A stretch of 64,000 bases of DNA from Granulibacter bethesdensis (GCF_001889545.1 NZ_CP018194.1:2491501-2555500); one strand, 5' to 3'; shown: positions 29,799-39,291, counted from the first letter of the stretch. Program-made: numbers and translations. The notes: generated by a model not told the origin, from the letters alone.

Positions 29799-30824
29799 TC
29801 ATGCCAGCATGGGGGCAGAGTCGTGCGGCTGTCGAAGAGCAGCCGCAGAGGTGCGGTCATGCCGGGTCGGCAGTGTATCCAGCAGACGATCCAGCGCCTG
29901 TTCGTCCTCCCAGGCGATGCGGACGCCCGATACGGTGACCCGCTTCTGCCAGTCAGAACTCAACCGGACAGCATCTTTCGGTGTCGTGACCAGAATGACC
30001 CCCATTGCAGCCGCATCCTGCGCGAGAAGAGTCAGGTCACGCTCGGTAAAGACGTGATGATCCGGGAAACCACGCAGTTCGACGACCTCCACCCCGGCCC
30101 GCGTCAGAGTGTCGGCGAATTTGGCCGGACGGCCGATTCCGGCAAAAGCCAGCACCCGGCGACCCGTCAGAGCTTCCGTCCCGGTGGCCGTCAGGCGCGC
30201 TCGCAGAATCTGCAAACCGGCAGGCAACTGACGCGCTGCGCCGGTCACGTCATCCCCCACGATCACCGCCGCCCGACAGCGTGCCGCAGCGGCCGCAACC
30301 GGCTCCCGCAGCGGACCGGCCGGCAGGACGCGCCCGTTACCAAACCCGACAGCGCCATCGATAATCAGCAGGGACAGATCGCGGGCAAGACCGGGATTCT
30401 GCAACCCGTCATCCATCACCAGCACCGAGGCTCCGGCGGCAATCGCCTCCCGTGCCGCAGCAGCGCGATCCGGAGCGACCCAGCAAGGGGCAGCCGCCGC
30501 CAACAACAATGCCTCATCGCCGACCTGAAACACAGTATCGCCGGGCTGAACCTGCACTACACCCTTCACACGCCCCCGATACCCGCGTGTCAGGGCATGC
30601 GGTGTGAAACCGCGCTTTGTCAGCCTTGCAATCAGATCCAGCGCAATCGTGGTCTTGCCTGCCCCGCCAACCGTGGCATTACCGCAGCACACCACCGGCA
30701 CCGGAGCCCGCCAGCCCGGTCGCGCCACGCGATGCGCCGTGAAAGCCGCCGTCAGGGCTGAAGCCGGGGCCAGCAACCTGGCGGTTGGGCCATTGCGGAG
30801 CCAGAATCCGGGGGTGCGTATCAT
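29799..30824 (-). CDS. lpxK: tetraacyldisaccharide 4'-kinase
   Basis: Phosphorylates the 4' position of the lipid A disaccharide at the inner membrane. The 341-residue product has an N-terminal hydrophobic segment, the LpxK-type Walker A GNATVGGAGKTT (48-59), LTRGYRGR, VLVMDDGLQN with the family's catalytic aspartates, and FPDHHVF. Its start overlaps the waaA stop (ATGA), and the acyltransferase gene follows after 10 bases, so these three lipid A genes form one unit. Confidence 0.97.
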   Translation of the reverse strand: MIRTPGFWLRNGPTARLLAPASALTAAFTAHRVARPGWRAPVPVVCCGNATVGGAGKTTIALDLIARLTKRGFTPHALTRGYRGRVKGVVQVQPGDTVFQVGDEALLLAAAAPCWVAPDRAAAAREAIAAGASVLVMDDGLQNPGLARDLSLLIIDGAVGFGNGRVLPAGPLREPVAAAAARCRAAVIVGDDVTGAARQLPAGLQILRARLTATGTEALTGRRVLAFAGIGRPAKFADTLTRAGVEVVELRGFPDHHVFTERDLTLLAQDAAAMGVILVTTPKDAVRLSSDWQKRVTVSGVRIAWEDEQALDRLLDTLPTRHDRTSAAALRQPHDSAPMLA

Positions 30825-32089
30825 TTCGTCATCTCCGACACCATAACAGCCAAACGCCGTGGCAGATCATCCCATCCCTGCACCGCCGCGCAAGCCCGCT
30901 GCCCACGCGCGGCAGCTTCATCAGGATCAGTCACCATATGCCGGACGAAATCAGTCAATCCGGCTTCATGATCAACCCGTATCAACCCACCCACCGCCTC
31001 CAGAGCCTCCACAGCATCGGCGAAATTCTCCATATGCGGCCCAGCCGCACAGGGACAGGCAAGCCGCGCGGCTTCCAACGGATTTTGCCCGCCATGCGGG
31101 ATAAGGCTGCCACCGATAAAGGCGCAGTCAGCCACGCGATAAAACAGCCCCAGCTCCCCGATCGTATCCGCGACATAAATCCCGGATTGGCCAGCAGGCG
31201 GAAGCATCTGTTGCAGCGATCTGCGTGGAGAACCGGGGGCAATCATGGCACCCCGCTCCGGATGGCGCGGCACGATCACGGTCAGCAGAGGGACAACAGA
31301 CTCCCCGGCAAGACGGGCATGCACAGCCAGAACGGTTTGGTCCTCTCCCGGATGCGTGCTGGCGGCGAGAAAAACCGCACGGCCCCCAATCTGCTCCTGC
31401 AGAAGCCGCAAGGCAGCGGGATCGGCAGGCAAAGGAAGGGCCGCAAATTTCAGATCGCCTGCCGCTTGCACCTTCATGCCGCCCAGCGCCTGAAACCGGG
31501 CGGCATCCTCCTCCGAACGGGCCATGATGAATTGCATTCCGGCCAGCATCTCCCGTACCAGACCGGGTGAGCGGCGCCAGCTTCGGGCACTGCGCGCCGA
31601 TAAACGGCCATTCAGCAGGGCGTGAGGTATCCCCCGGCTCCGGCACGCCGCCAGCAGATTGGGCCAGAGTTCGCTTTCCACGAACACCGCGGCATCGGGC
31701 TTCCACCCGTCCAGAAAACGCGCCGCCCAGAGCGGCACATCCAGCGGCACGAAACGATGCGTGACCGCTGCCGCCAGCCCCATGTCAGCAAGCCTCGTTT
31801 CCATCAGCGTGGCAGAGGTGACCGTTCCGGTCGTCAACAACACATGGAGTGCGGGATCAAGACGATGCAAAGCAGCCAGTAATGGCAGCACTGAAACGCT
31901 TTCCCCGATACTTGCCGCATGCAGCCAGAGCAGACGTCCCTCTGGACGGGCAGCCCCCAACCCGCGACGTTCCGGCAGACGGGCAACCTGTTCCTTGCCC
32001 TTCCGCGCCCGTCTGGCCAGATGCCGGTTCAGCAGCGGGACCGCCACACTGGCCGCACCTGCGTACAGCCATCCGGCCAAAGAGCGCAT
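30821..32089 (-). CDS. waaA: 3-deoxy-D-manno-octulosonic acid (Kdo) transferase
   Basis: GT-B transferase attaching Kdo to lipid IVA. The 422-residue product has an N-terminal membrane anchor, WLHAASIGE with the catalytic Glu, the FVESELWPN segment, AASTHPGEDQ, IVPRHPER and the C-terminal GGSLIPHGGQNPLE motif for CMP-Kdo. ATG 32089 is chosen because it overlaps the stop of the DUF374 gene (TGATG). lpxK follows with an ATGA overlap. Whether one or two Kdo residues are added cannot be told from sequence. Confidence 0.97.
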   Translation of the reverse strand: MRSLAGWLYAGAASVAVPLLNRHLARRARKGKEQVARLPERRGLGAARPEGRLLWLHAASIGESVSVLPLLAALHRLDPALHVLLTTGTVTSATLMETRLADMGLAAAVTHRFVPLDVPLWAARFLDGWKPDAAVFVESELWPNLLAACRSRGIPHALLNGRLSARSARSWRRSPGLVREMLAGMQFIMARSEEDAARFQALGGMKVQAAGDLKFAALPLPADPAALRLLQEQIGGRAVFLAASTHPGEDQTVLAVHARLAGESVVPLLTVIVPRHPERGAMIAPGSPRRSLQQMLPPAGQSGIYVADTIGELGLFYRVADCAFIGGSLIPHGGQNPLEAARLACPCAAGPHMENFADAVEALEAVGGLIRVDHEAGLTDFVRHMVTDPDEAAARGQRACAAVQGWDDLPRRLAVMVSEMTK

Positions 32090-32802
32090 CACCGCTTCGC
32101 CGCGCGTGCCGGCGGCCCCGTCATCACATCCGGAGCCAGACCGCACAGCCGGTTCGCCTGATCCGAGGCGCGGTTCAACGTTTCCTCCAACAGGGTGGTG
32201 GCATCGCGCATGTCATCCCGCTCTACCAGGATCGGCGCAGCAACCACCACGGCACCGCGCCCGAACGGCATCGGCACCACCATCCGGTCCCAGCTTTTCA
32301 GCACCAGACGACGGCTGATCTGCGCGGCAACCGGCAGCAGGGGGCGGCCACTCATCGCCGCAATCGCCGTGGCACCGGGCGCCGCCTGCCGCCGCGGGCC
32401 GCGCGGGCCATCCGGCGTGATGATGATCCGTCCGCCCTGATCCAGAATGCGCAGCGTATCCCGCAACACCGTGACGCCGCCCCGGCTGGACGACCCGTTG
32501 AGCGTTTTCGCCCCCAGCAGGCGCATCAAGGTCGCGACCAGACGCCCATCCCGATGCTGGCTGATAATCACATGGCACGGCTCCGGATTAACCTTGCGGA
32601 ACCTCAGCCAGACCTTCGGCATCAGGGCCAGTTGCTCATGCCAGAAAGCGCAGATCAGGGAGTCTCCGCCCAGAAAAGCCGCCACATGCTCCTCTCCCTC
32701 CCACTGCCAGCGCGTCGTCGTCAGAGCGAAATACAGCCATGCCCGGAGCAACCAGGCACCGGCACTCTGTATTCCGGGATGACGGGAAAGGCGTTTGAGC
32801 AT
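32089..32802 (-). CDS. DUF374 lysophospholipid acyltransferase-like protein
   Basis: A 237-residue protein of the DUF374 family, related to PlsC-type acyltransferases. The HX4D-like motif is in FWHEQLALM, and SSSRGG and ITPDGPRGPRRQ are the conserved family segments; one N-terminal hydrophobic anchor is present. In alphaproteobacteria this gene regularly stands beside waaA and lpxK, implying a role in lipid A or very-long-chain acylation, but the reaction is unproven. ATG 32802 is preferred to an upstream TTG. It overlaps waaA by TGATG. Confidence 0.86.
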   Translation of the reverse strand: MLKRLSRHPGIQSAGAWLLRAWLYFALTTTRWQWEGEEHVAAFLGGDSLICAFWHEQLALMPKVWLRFRKVNPEPCHVIISQHRDGRLVATLMRLLGAKTLNGSSSRGGVTVLRDTLRILDQGGRIIITPDGPRGPRRQAAPGATAIAAMSGRPLLPVAAQISRRLVLKSWDRMVVPMPFGRGAVVVAAPILVERDDMRDATTLLEETLNRASDQANRLCGLAPDVMTGPPARAAKR

Positions 32803-32847
32803 GGCTCGCGCCGGTAGCACGCACACAGTCAAAGCGAAAGGCGCAAC

Positions 32848-33918
32848 CTATCTTTCCTCCACAGCGTGGGGGCGACCGGTTTTCTGCTGCAACCCCCAGA
32901 CCGGGCGAAGATTGCTGACGAAAACGCGGGCACATTGCGCCCAGCTGAACTGCTCCGCGAACCGGCGGCATTGCGCCCGATCGGCATTCAACGCCTGCAT
33001 GGCCGCCCGGCCCAGTGCCTGCGGGGTCAGATCCTCCGCCAGCACACCGACCTCTCCGGCATTGCGCAGCAGATCACCGGGGCCGGTCACGGGAAAAGCC
33101 GCGACTGGCGTGCCTGAGGCCAGCGCCTCCAGCGTCACCAACCCGAACGTATCGGTCAGAGAGGGGAAAACCATGACATCAGCCCCGGCAAAGCACGCCG
33201 CCAGCGCCGCGCCATGACGTGCACCCATATAATGCGCAGAGGGCCATTGCCGCTTCAGCAGGGCGGCATGCGGGCCTTCCCCGACCACAACCTTGCTGCC
33301 CGGCAGATCAGCGCTCAGGAAAGCTTCAATATTTTTCTCGACCGCCACACGCCCGACATACAGAAAAACCGGGCGCGGCAGATTCGCGAAAACATCCTCC
33401 GCATCAGCGCCGGGATGGAAAATGTCGAGATCGACCCCGCGTGACCATGGCAGCAGCCGATTGAACCCGCGTTCGGCAAGCTCCCGGCGCAGGCTTTCCG
33501 TCGCCACCATCATCCCTTCTCCGGCGGCGTGAAAACGTCTGAGCCATCGGTAGAAAGGCGCAGCCGGCAGACCGGTGCGGGCCTTGATATAATCTGGAAA
33601 CCGGGTGTGGAAGGCGGTGGTGAAAGGGAAGCCATTCCGCCGCGCCCACCGTGCAGCGGCCAGTCCCAGCGGTCCCTCGGTCGCAATATGCAGCGCATCC
33701 GGACCAAACGCCGCGATCATCCGCCGGAGGCCGGCCGAAGGGAACAGGGACAACCTGATCTCCGGATAGGTCGGGCATGCAATGGTGCGGAACCGATCCG
33801 GGCCGATCACTTCGGCCACATGGCCCTGCTCTCGCAGTTCGCGCTCCAGCATGGTCAAGGTACGCACGACACCGTTCACCTGCGGCTGCCAGGCATCAGA
33901 GATAATCAGGATGCGCAA
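32848..33918 (-). CDS. GT4 glycosyltransferase (MgtA-like)
   Basis: GT-B glycosyltransferase of 356 residues resembling GDP-mannose-dependent alpha-mannosyltransferases that glycosylate membrane lipids: N-terminal DAWQPQVNGVVRTL, acceptor-side TAFHTRFPDYI, donor-side YVGRVAVEKNIEAFL, and the EX7E-like segment FPSLTDTFGLVTLEALASG. No membrane anchor. Position upstream of the DUF374-waaA-lpxK genes and downstream of an LpxH-like gene suggests a lipid or LPS-core acceptor. The donor sugar is inferred from family similarity only. Confidence 0.87.
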   Translation of the reverse strand: MRILIISDAWQPQVNGVVRTLTMLERELREQGHVAEVIGPDRFRTIACPTYPEIRLSLFPSAGLRRMIAAFGPDALHIATEGPLGLAAARWARRNGFPFTTAFHTRFPDYIKARTGLPAAPFYRWLRRFHAAGEGMMVATESLRRELAERGFNRLLPWSRGVDLDIFHPGADAEDVFANLPRPVFLYVGRVAVEKNIEAFLSADLPGSKVVVGEGPHAALLKRQWPSAHYMGARHGAALAACFAGADVMVFPSLTDTFGLVTLEALASGTPVAAFPVTGPGDLLRNAGEVGVLAEDLTPQALGRAAMQALNADRAQCRRFAEQFSWAQCARVFVSNLRPVWGLQQKTGRPHAVEER

Positions 33919-33997
33919 ACCTGCCCCCGTTGGAGGCCATACGCGATCGGAATCACGGGCGATCCGCCCGAAACTGCCCGGTCGGAAAGCACTGTCG

Positions 33998-34810
33998 TCA
34001 GGCAGTTTGCAGTACCTCCGACCGGCGGCCCGCGAAGAATGATAACTGGTTTCTGGCCGCCCAGTCGATCAGCTCCAGTTGACCGTCCGCATGCTCGACC
34101 AGCGCCGTACAGCTTTCCACCCAATCACCGTCATTGATGTACAGAACGCCATTCACCTCACGCATTTCCGCATGGTGAATGTGGCCGCAGACAACCCCGT
34201 CCAGACCACGGCGACGCGCTTCGCCGGCCAGAGCGTTCTCGAACCGGTCGATCGCCTTCACCGCTTCTTTTACCTGACGCTTCAGCCAGGCGGACAGGGA
34301 CCAGTACGGATAGCCCATCCGGCGACGCACCGCGTTGAACCAGCGATTGATCTCCAGCGCCAGCGTGTAGGCCCAGTCCCCCAGCACAGCGAGGAACTTC
34401 GCGTAACGGACCACGCTGTCGAACTCATCGCCATGCATCACCAGAAACTGGCGGCCATCCGCCGTTTCATGCACGGCTTCCCGCATCAATCTGATCCCCG
34501 CCACTTCCAGCCCGTCCGGCTGAAGCCAGGCGCGGAACATCTCATCATGATTACCGGGGATGTAGATGACTTCGGTACCGGAACGGGCGTGGCGCAGGAT
34601 CAGCCTTAATACCTCATCATGCTGCTGATCCCAGTACCAGGCTTTGCGCAGCCGCCAGCCATCAATGATGTCGCCGACCAGATAAAGCCGGTCGCACCTC
34701 ACCCGCCGCAGAAAATCCGCCAGAAACTCCCCCCTGCAACCACGCGTGCCAAGGTGAAGGTCGGATATGAAAACGGTTCGGTAGTGTTCGACGCTGACCG
34801 GCAGGTCCAT
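33998..34810 (-). CDS. LpxH-like UDP-2,3-diacylglucosamine diphosphatase family metallophosphoesterase
   Basis: Calcineurin-like phosphoesterase with all five metal-binding blocks: SDLHLG (Asp17, His19), GDIID, GNHDEM, MHGDEFD and CGHIHHAEM. The 270 residues match the larger LpxH-like group (sometimes called LpxH2), which differs from E. coli LpxH. True alphaproteobacterial UDP-diacylglucosamine hydrolysis is often done by LpxI, so this protein may act on another substrate. ATG 34810 has a near-perfect AAGGAGG site 7 bases upstream. First gene of the minus-strand envelope block; an AT-rich promoter region lies before it. Confidence 0.85.
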   Translation of the reverse strand: MDLPVSVEHYRTVFISDLHLGTRGCRGEFLADFLRRVRCDRLYLVGDIIDGWRLRKAWYWDQQHDEVLRLILRHARSGTEVIYIPGNHDEMFRAWLQPDGLEVAGIRLMREAVHETADGRQFLVMHGDEFDSVVRYAKFLAVLGDWAYTLALEINRWFNAVRRRMGYPYWSLSAWLKRQVKEAVKAIDRFENALAGEARRRGLDGVVCGHIHHAEMREVNGVLYINDGDWVESCTALVEHADGQLELIDWAARNQLSFFAGRRSEVLQTA

Positions 34811-34980
34811 CCGATGGCCTCCTTGCTTTCCGCATGCCGGATAGGCCGATTTATCAGTCAAGAATCATGAATATTATGTGACTTGGAAGTGATGATAAAA
34901 TTACTCCAAATATAATATATCTGAAATATTGTCGAAATACCAATGTCACACTTGAGCATCATAATCTGACATTCTCCCTT

Positions 34981-35880
34981 TTGGCATACGACAGCGCAGG
35001 CAAGCCGATCTTGATCGTCATTTTCAATCCGGCGGCAGGGCAACGTCGACCCGGCCGGCTTTGGGCCGTGCTGGATCTGCTGATTGAGCACGGGATCAAG
35101 GTCGAGCTTGCGGAAACGCGCCATCCCGGCCACGCCACAGAGCTGGCACGACAGGCTGCCGCCAGCGGTACCGACATGATCGTCGCCGCCGGAGGCGACG
35201 GCACCATCGCCGAAATAGCACAGGGCATGATGGGAAGCCCCGCCCGACTCGGCATTCTACCGCTTGGTTCCGCCAATGTACTGGCGCATGAACTGACATT
35301 ACCGGTCAGGGCCAAGGCCATCGCCTCCACCCTCGCCTTCCGCCGCACACGCCCACTCTGGCCTGGTCTGGTGCAGGCCGGGCAGAGTCAGCGCCTGTTC
35401 GTTCAGATGCTGGGGGTTGGATTCGATGCCCAGGTTGTTCATCACCTGCCCCTCCCCTTGAAACGTTTTACCGGCCGCACTGCCTATGCCGTGCAAGGCA
35501 TTCGGGAGATCGGCCGCTACCGCAGCACCCGCTTTCCGGTGATCATCGATGGGCAGCACCATGAGGCCGCCACCGTGATCGTCGCCAAAGGCCGCTATTA
35601 CGGTGGCCCGTTCCTGCTGGCCCCTGATGCGGCATCCGACAGCCCCGGCTTCTCCATCGCCATGTTTCAACAGGATTCAACACGCGACATTATCAGATAC
35701 GGGCTGCAACTGCTGTTCGGACAGTTGCCCTCCTGCGCCGGTCTGACGTTCCTGCGCGGCAGAGAGATCGCATTTCCGGGCGGCCCCATCCTGCCGGCAC
35801 AGGCTGATGGCGACGCAGTCGGGCATACGCCGCTTCATATCGGCGATGCTCCATCCCCCCTGCGCGTGGTGGTGCCGTAA
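34981..35880 (+). CDS. diacylglycerol/sphingosine kinase-like protein
   Basis: DAGK catalytic-domain protein of 299 residues: IFNPAAGQRR at the start and the ATP-binding GGDGTIAEIA (71-80), followed by LPLGSANVLA. Such kinases phosphorylate diacylglycerol or related lipids; substrate not identifiable. The start is a TTG without a clear ribosome-binding site, but no ATG or GTG precedes the conserved strand, so the start is uncertain. It is divergent from the LpxH-like gene across a 170-base AT-rich gap. Confidence 0.87.
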   Translation: MAYDSAGKPILIVIFNPAAGQRRPGRLWAVLDLLIEHGIKVELAETRHPGHATELARQAAASGTDMIVAAGGDGTIAEIAQGMMGSPARLGILPLGSANVLAHELTLPVRAKAIASTLAFRRTRPLWPGLVQAGQSQRLFVQMLGVGFDAQVVHHLPLPLKRFTGRTAYAVQGIREIGRYRSTRFPVIIDGQHHEAATVIVAKGRYYGGPFLLAPDAASDSPGFSIAMFQQDSTRDIIRYGLQLLFGQLPSCAGLTFLRGREIAFPGGPILPAQADGDAVGHTPLHIGDAPSPLRVVVP

Positions 35881-35954
35881 GGCCGGAAAACCGGGTTTTG
35901 ATGACACCGGAACGGCATCTGACAGAAAATTCCAGCATGAATACGATAAAAGTA

Positions 35955-35985
35955 TCATATCAGCCCTTGATATGACGGATTTTTT
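35955..35985 (+). terminator. probable terminator after the lipid kinase gene
   Basis: Perfect 8-bp stem TCATATCA/TGATATGA (35955-35962 with 35968-35975), 5-base loop, then CGGA and six T residues (35980-35985). The AT-rich stem is weaker than other terminators here. Confidence 0.5.
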
Positions 35986-36078
35986 AATGATGATGCGCGG
36001 CAATAATGCGGGATTGAAATCAGGCTGACCGCACGCGGTGGTTGGCGTTCTTCCCTGTGATATGTTGATGGAAACGAC

Positions 36079-36924
36079 ATGAGCACCGACACGCACAGCG
36101 CCGCGATCCCGGTGAGTTCTGGCATCAGGCAGCCTTATCACCTTGTTGATCCAAGCCCCTGGCCCATTATTTCCGCCTTTTCAGGCGGCCTGCTGCTGTT
36201 CGGGGTCGCCGAATATGCCAACCACCACAGCAAGCTGGTTCTGCCCGCAGGCATCGCTGCCGTTCTGCTGTGCATGTTCGGCTGGTGGCGCCAGGTTCTG
36301 AAAGAAAGCAACACCCCCGGTCTGCACAGCCCGCTGACGCGCCTCAGCCTGCGTTATGCGATGCTGATGTTCATCGCGTCGGAAGTGATGTTCTTCGCCG
36401 CGTTTTTCTGGGCATATTTCAATTTCTCGATTTTCCCGACCAATATGGGCAACCTGACCAGCGCAGCCGCCGCTGTCTGGCCGCCGGCCGGGGTGCATAC
36501 CTTCAATCCGCTGCATCTGCCGCTGGTCAATACCCTGATCCTGCTGACATCCGCCCTGACCCTCACCTGGGCGCATCACGGGATTGCCCATGGCAACCGC
36601 CGCACCCTGATTGTAGGGCTGCTTCTGACCATCGTGCTGGGTATGTCCTTCACGATCTGTCAGGCACGGGAATATTCGGAAGCGCCCTTCAAGTTCACCG
36701 ATGGCGTCTATCAGTCCGTGTTCTACATGGCGACCGGGTTCCACGGCTTCCATGTCATCGTCGGCACCATCTTCCTGACCGTGTGCCTGATCCGCGCCCT
36801 GCGTGGCGGCTTCACCGCGGAGCGTCATTTCGGGTTCGAGGCAGCCGCCTGGTACTGGCATTTTGTGGACGTGGTGTGGCTGTTCCTGTTCGTCGCGATC
36901 TACTGGCTGGGTTATCGGGGCTGA
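36079..36924 (+). CDS. coxC: cytochrome c oxidase subunit III
   Basis: Core subunit of the aa3 terminal oxidase in the inner membrane. The 281-residue product has the seven hydrophobic spans of the family and conserved stretches HSKLVLPAG, FIASEVMFFAAFFWAYF, WPPAGVHTFNP, FYMATGFHGFHVIVGT and WYWHFVDVVWLFLF near the end. It lies on the plus strand, 8 kb from and opposite to coxB-coxA-ctaB-coxF; in most alphaproteobacteria it follows them directly (see findings). A strong terminator follows within 31 bases. Confidence 0.98.
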   Translation: MSTDTHSAAIPVSSGIRQPYHLVDPSPWPIISAFSGGLLLFGVAEYANHHSKLVLPAGIAAVLLCMFGWWRQVLKESNTPGLHSPLTRLSLRYAMLMFIASEVMFFAAFFWAYFNFSIFPTNMGNLTSAAAAVWPPAGVHTFNPLHLPLVNTLILLTSALTLTWAHHGIAHGNRRTLIVGLLLTIVLGMSFTICQAREYSEAPFKFTDGVYQSVFYMATGFHGFHVIVGTIFLTVCLIRALRGGFTAERHFGFEAAAWYWHFVDVVWLFLFVAIYWLGYRG

Positions 36925-36954
36925 TCCCCCTCTGGAGACCGAAACGCCGATATG

Positions 36955-36985
36955 AAGGCGCCCCTCTGGCGGGGGCGCCTTTTTT
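36955..36985 (+). terminator. Rho-independent terminator after coxC
   Basis: Perfect 10-bp stem AAGGCGCCCC/GGGGCGCCTT (36955-36964 with 36972-36981), 7-base loop and a T-run through 36985. It ends only 16 bases before the surf1 ATG. Confidence 0.9.
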
Positions 36986-37001
36986 CGTGAATATCAGACC
37001 T

Positions 37002-37694
37002 ATGTCCACCTATCGCCGTTTTCTGATTCCCACCGCAATCACCGTCCTGCTGATGGCGGTGCTGATCTTCCTCGGCTGCTGGCAGGTCCAGCGTCTGCAC
37101 TGGAAAACCGGTATTCTGGCCCAGCTTGACGCGGCCGAGGCCGCACCGCCGACGCCACTGCCTGACACACCCTTGCCGTTCCAGAAAGTCGTCGTGACGG
37201 GCACACTCGTCCCCTCGGAAAGCGTATTGTTCGGCGCAGAAGCCCACGTGACCCAACTAGGGGAGCCAATGGGGGCACAGCTTCTGATGCCCCTGTCACG
37301 TCCCGGCCATAAAGCGGTGATGGTGCAGCTCGGCTGGGTGGCCGATCCCCCCGGACGGAATACGCCCGTGCCTGCCGGGCCTGTCACCATCACGGGTTAC
37401 ATCCTGCCGGATCAGAAAAAGGGTTGGTTTACGCCCCCGGCCGATTTGGCTCATCACCATGTCTATCTGCATGATTCCGCCACCATCGCCGCCCTGAGCC
37501 ATGCCGGTGATATTGAACCCTATACGCTGGTCGCGCTGTCCCCCCTTTCGCAGGACAACGGACATCCAATCCCGGCGGAGGGGTTGCCTCGCCCGCAGAA
37601 CAATCATCTGGGGTATGCGCTGACCTGGTTCGGTCTGGCGATCACGCTAGCCCTGCTCTATGCGAACTGGCTGAAAAAGGCGCTCCGCTCATGA
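37002..37694 (+). CDS. surf1: SURF1-family cytochrome oxidase assembly protein
   Basis: Inner-membrane factor needed for heme a insertion into subunit I. The 230-residue product has the SURF1 layout: N-terminal span (8-28) ending in GCWQVQRLHWK, a periplasmic domain with VVVTGTL, LGWV and the PAGPVTITGYIL stretch, and a C-terminal span after NNHLGYALTWFGLA. Start ATG 37002; an in-frame GTG at 36987 is possible. It sits right behind the coxC terminator, and its end overlaps the M32 peptidase gene by ATGA. Confidence 0.95.
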   Translation: MSTYRRFLIPTAITVLLMAVLIFLGCWQVQRLHWKTGILAQLDAAEAAPPTPLPDTPLPFQKVVVTGTLVPSESVLFGAEAHVTQLGEPMGAQLLMPLSRPGHKAVMVQLGWVADPPGRNTPVPAGPVTITGYILPDQKKGWFTPPADLAHHHVYLHDSATIAALSHAGDIEPYTLVALSPLSQDNGHPIPAEGLPRPQNNHLGYALTWFGLAITLALLYANWLKKALRS

Positions 37695-39199
37695 CCAATT
37701 CTGCCGCAGCCTCTGCCCCTTATGCGTGGTTGAAGGACCGTTTCAACCGCATCGCCACACTTCAGGAAGCGTCCAGCATGCTGGGCTGGGATGCATCCGT
37801 CATGATGCCGCCGGGTGGTGCTGCGGCACGGGGTGATCAATTGGCCCTGCTCGCCGGAATGGCGCATGAATTACTGGTCGATCCTGCCACAGGGGATGCG
37901 CTGGCATCCGCCGCGCAGACACCGCCTGCCGATCTGTGGGACCGACGCAACCTGCAACTGATGCAGCATGCCCATATCCGCGCCACAGCCTTGCCGGGCG
38001 ATCTGGTCATGGCCCTCAGCAGCACCTGCTCCTCCTGCGAGAAAATCTGGCGGGAGGCACGGGCGCAGAACGATTTCGCCCGCGTGCGTCCAGCATTGGA
38101 GGAGGTGATCAACCTCACCCGTCACTCTGCGAACGCGCTGGCGCCCGTGCTGGGCCTGTCCCCGTATGATGCGCTGATGGACGGGTTTCAGCAGGGAATC
38201 GGCGCCGCTGACGTAGCCCCGGTTTTCACTGCCTACGAAACCTTCATCGCCGAGGCGCTGCCCCGTGCGGAGGAGCTTCAGAACAGCCGCCCTGCCCCCA
38301 TCCCACTCGGCGGACCATTTCCGGAAGCGGATCAGGAAAGCCTCTGTCGTTTTCTGGCGGAACGGGCAGGGCTGGATTTCACCAGAGCAAGGCTGGATCG
38401 CTCCACCCATCCTTTCTCCGGCGGGACGCATACCGATCTGCGGATCACCACCCGTTATGATACCGCCAATGTGTCGTCAGCCATGATGGGGGTAATGCAC
38501 GAAACGGGGCATGCGCTGTACGAAGCAGGTCTGCCGGATGCATGGAACAGGCAACCGATCGGGGAAGCAGCCGGCATGGCCGCCCATGAAAGCCAGTCCC
38601 TGATCGTTGAGATGCAGGCCTGCCGTTCCGACCCTTATCTCTCCTGGCTCGGCCCGGTATTGAAAGAGCGGTTTGGTGGGGATGCGGAACTTTACAGCCC
38701 CGGCAATCTCGCGGCGCTCTGGCGGCGCGTGGAGCGGGGCTTCATCCGGGTCGATGCCGATGAAATGACCTATCCGGCGCATGTCATCCTGCGATTCCGT
38801 CTGGAACAGGCGCTGATTGATGGCAGTCTAGCTGTGTCTGATCTCCCTGCCGCCTGGAATGAGGGGCTGAAAGCGCTCCTCGGCATCGTGCCGCCGGATG
38901 ACCGGCATGGCTGTTTGCAGGACATTCACTGGTATGATGGCGCGTTCGGCTATTTCCCCAGCTACACGCTCGGGGCCATGGCTGCGGCGCAACTGATGGA
39001 AACAGCCCGCGATACCACGCCAGGACTGGATGAAGCGTTGGGGCGCGGCGATCTGTCACCGCTGATCACGTGGCTGCGGACCGAAGTGCATGAACGCGGC
39101 AATCTGCTGGGTTTCAATGATCTGTTGCGCGCCGCAACCGGCAAACCGCTTGATCCGGCGGCCTTTCTTACCCATCTGCGTCAACGTTACCTTGATTGA
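37691..39199 (+). CDS. M32-family metallocarboxypeptidase (Taq-type)
   Basis: Zinc carboxypeptidase of 502 residues. The active site is HETGH (270-274) in VMHETGHALYEAG, with the third metal ligand in AAHESQSL, plus the family motifs TTRYD and YFPSYTLGAM. M32 enzymes trim C-terminal residues broadly, probably in peptide turnover. It starts inside the surf1 stop (ATGA), so its translation is coupled to an oxidase-assembly gene, which is an odd place for it; a functional tie is not implied by sequence. Confidence 0.94.
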   Translation: MTNSAAASAPYAWLKDRFNRIATLQEASSMLGWDASVMMPPGGAAARGDQLALLAGMAHELLVDPATGDALASAAQTPPADLWDRRNLQLMQHAHIRATALPGDLVMALSSTCSSCEKIWREARAQNDFARVRPALEEVINLTRHSANALAPVLGLSPYDALMDGFQQGIGAADVAPVFTAYETFIAEALPRAEELQNSRPAPIPLGGPFPEADQESLCRFLAERAGLDFTRARLDRSTHPFSGGTHTDLRITTRYDTANVSSAMMGVMHETGHALYEAGLPDAWNRQPIGEAAGMAAHESQSLIVEMQACRSDPYLSWLGPVLKERFGGDAELYSPGNLAALWRRVERGFIRVDADEMTYPAHVILRFRLEQALIDGSLAVSDLPAAWNEGLKALLGIVPPDDRHGCLQDIHWYDGAFGYFPSYTLGAMAAAQLMETARDTTPGLDEALGRGDLSPLITWLRTEVHERGNLLGFNDLLRAATGKPLDPAAFLTHLRQRYLD

Positions 39200-39291
39200 A
39201 CGCCTGTCAGGACGTGCCCCGCGCTTCAGGCAGGGCGGCAAAGCCCGAAACCTCCCTTTTACCAGCCCTCGCACCGCCATAGATTGAATCC

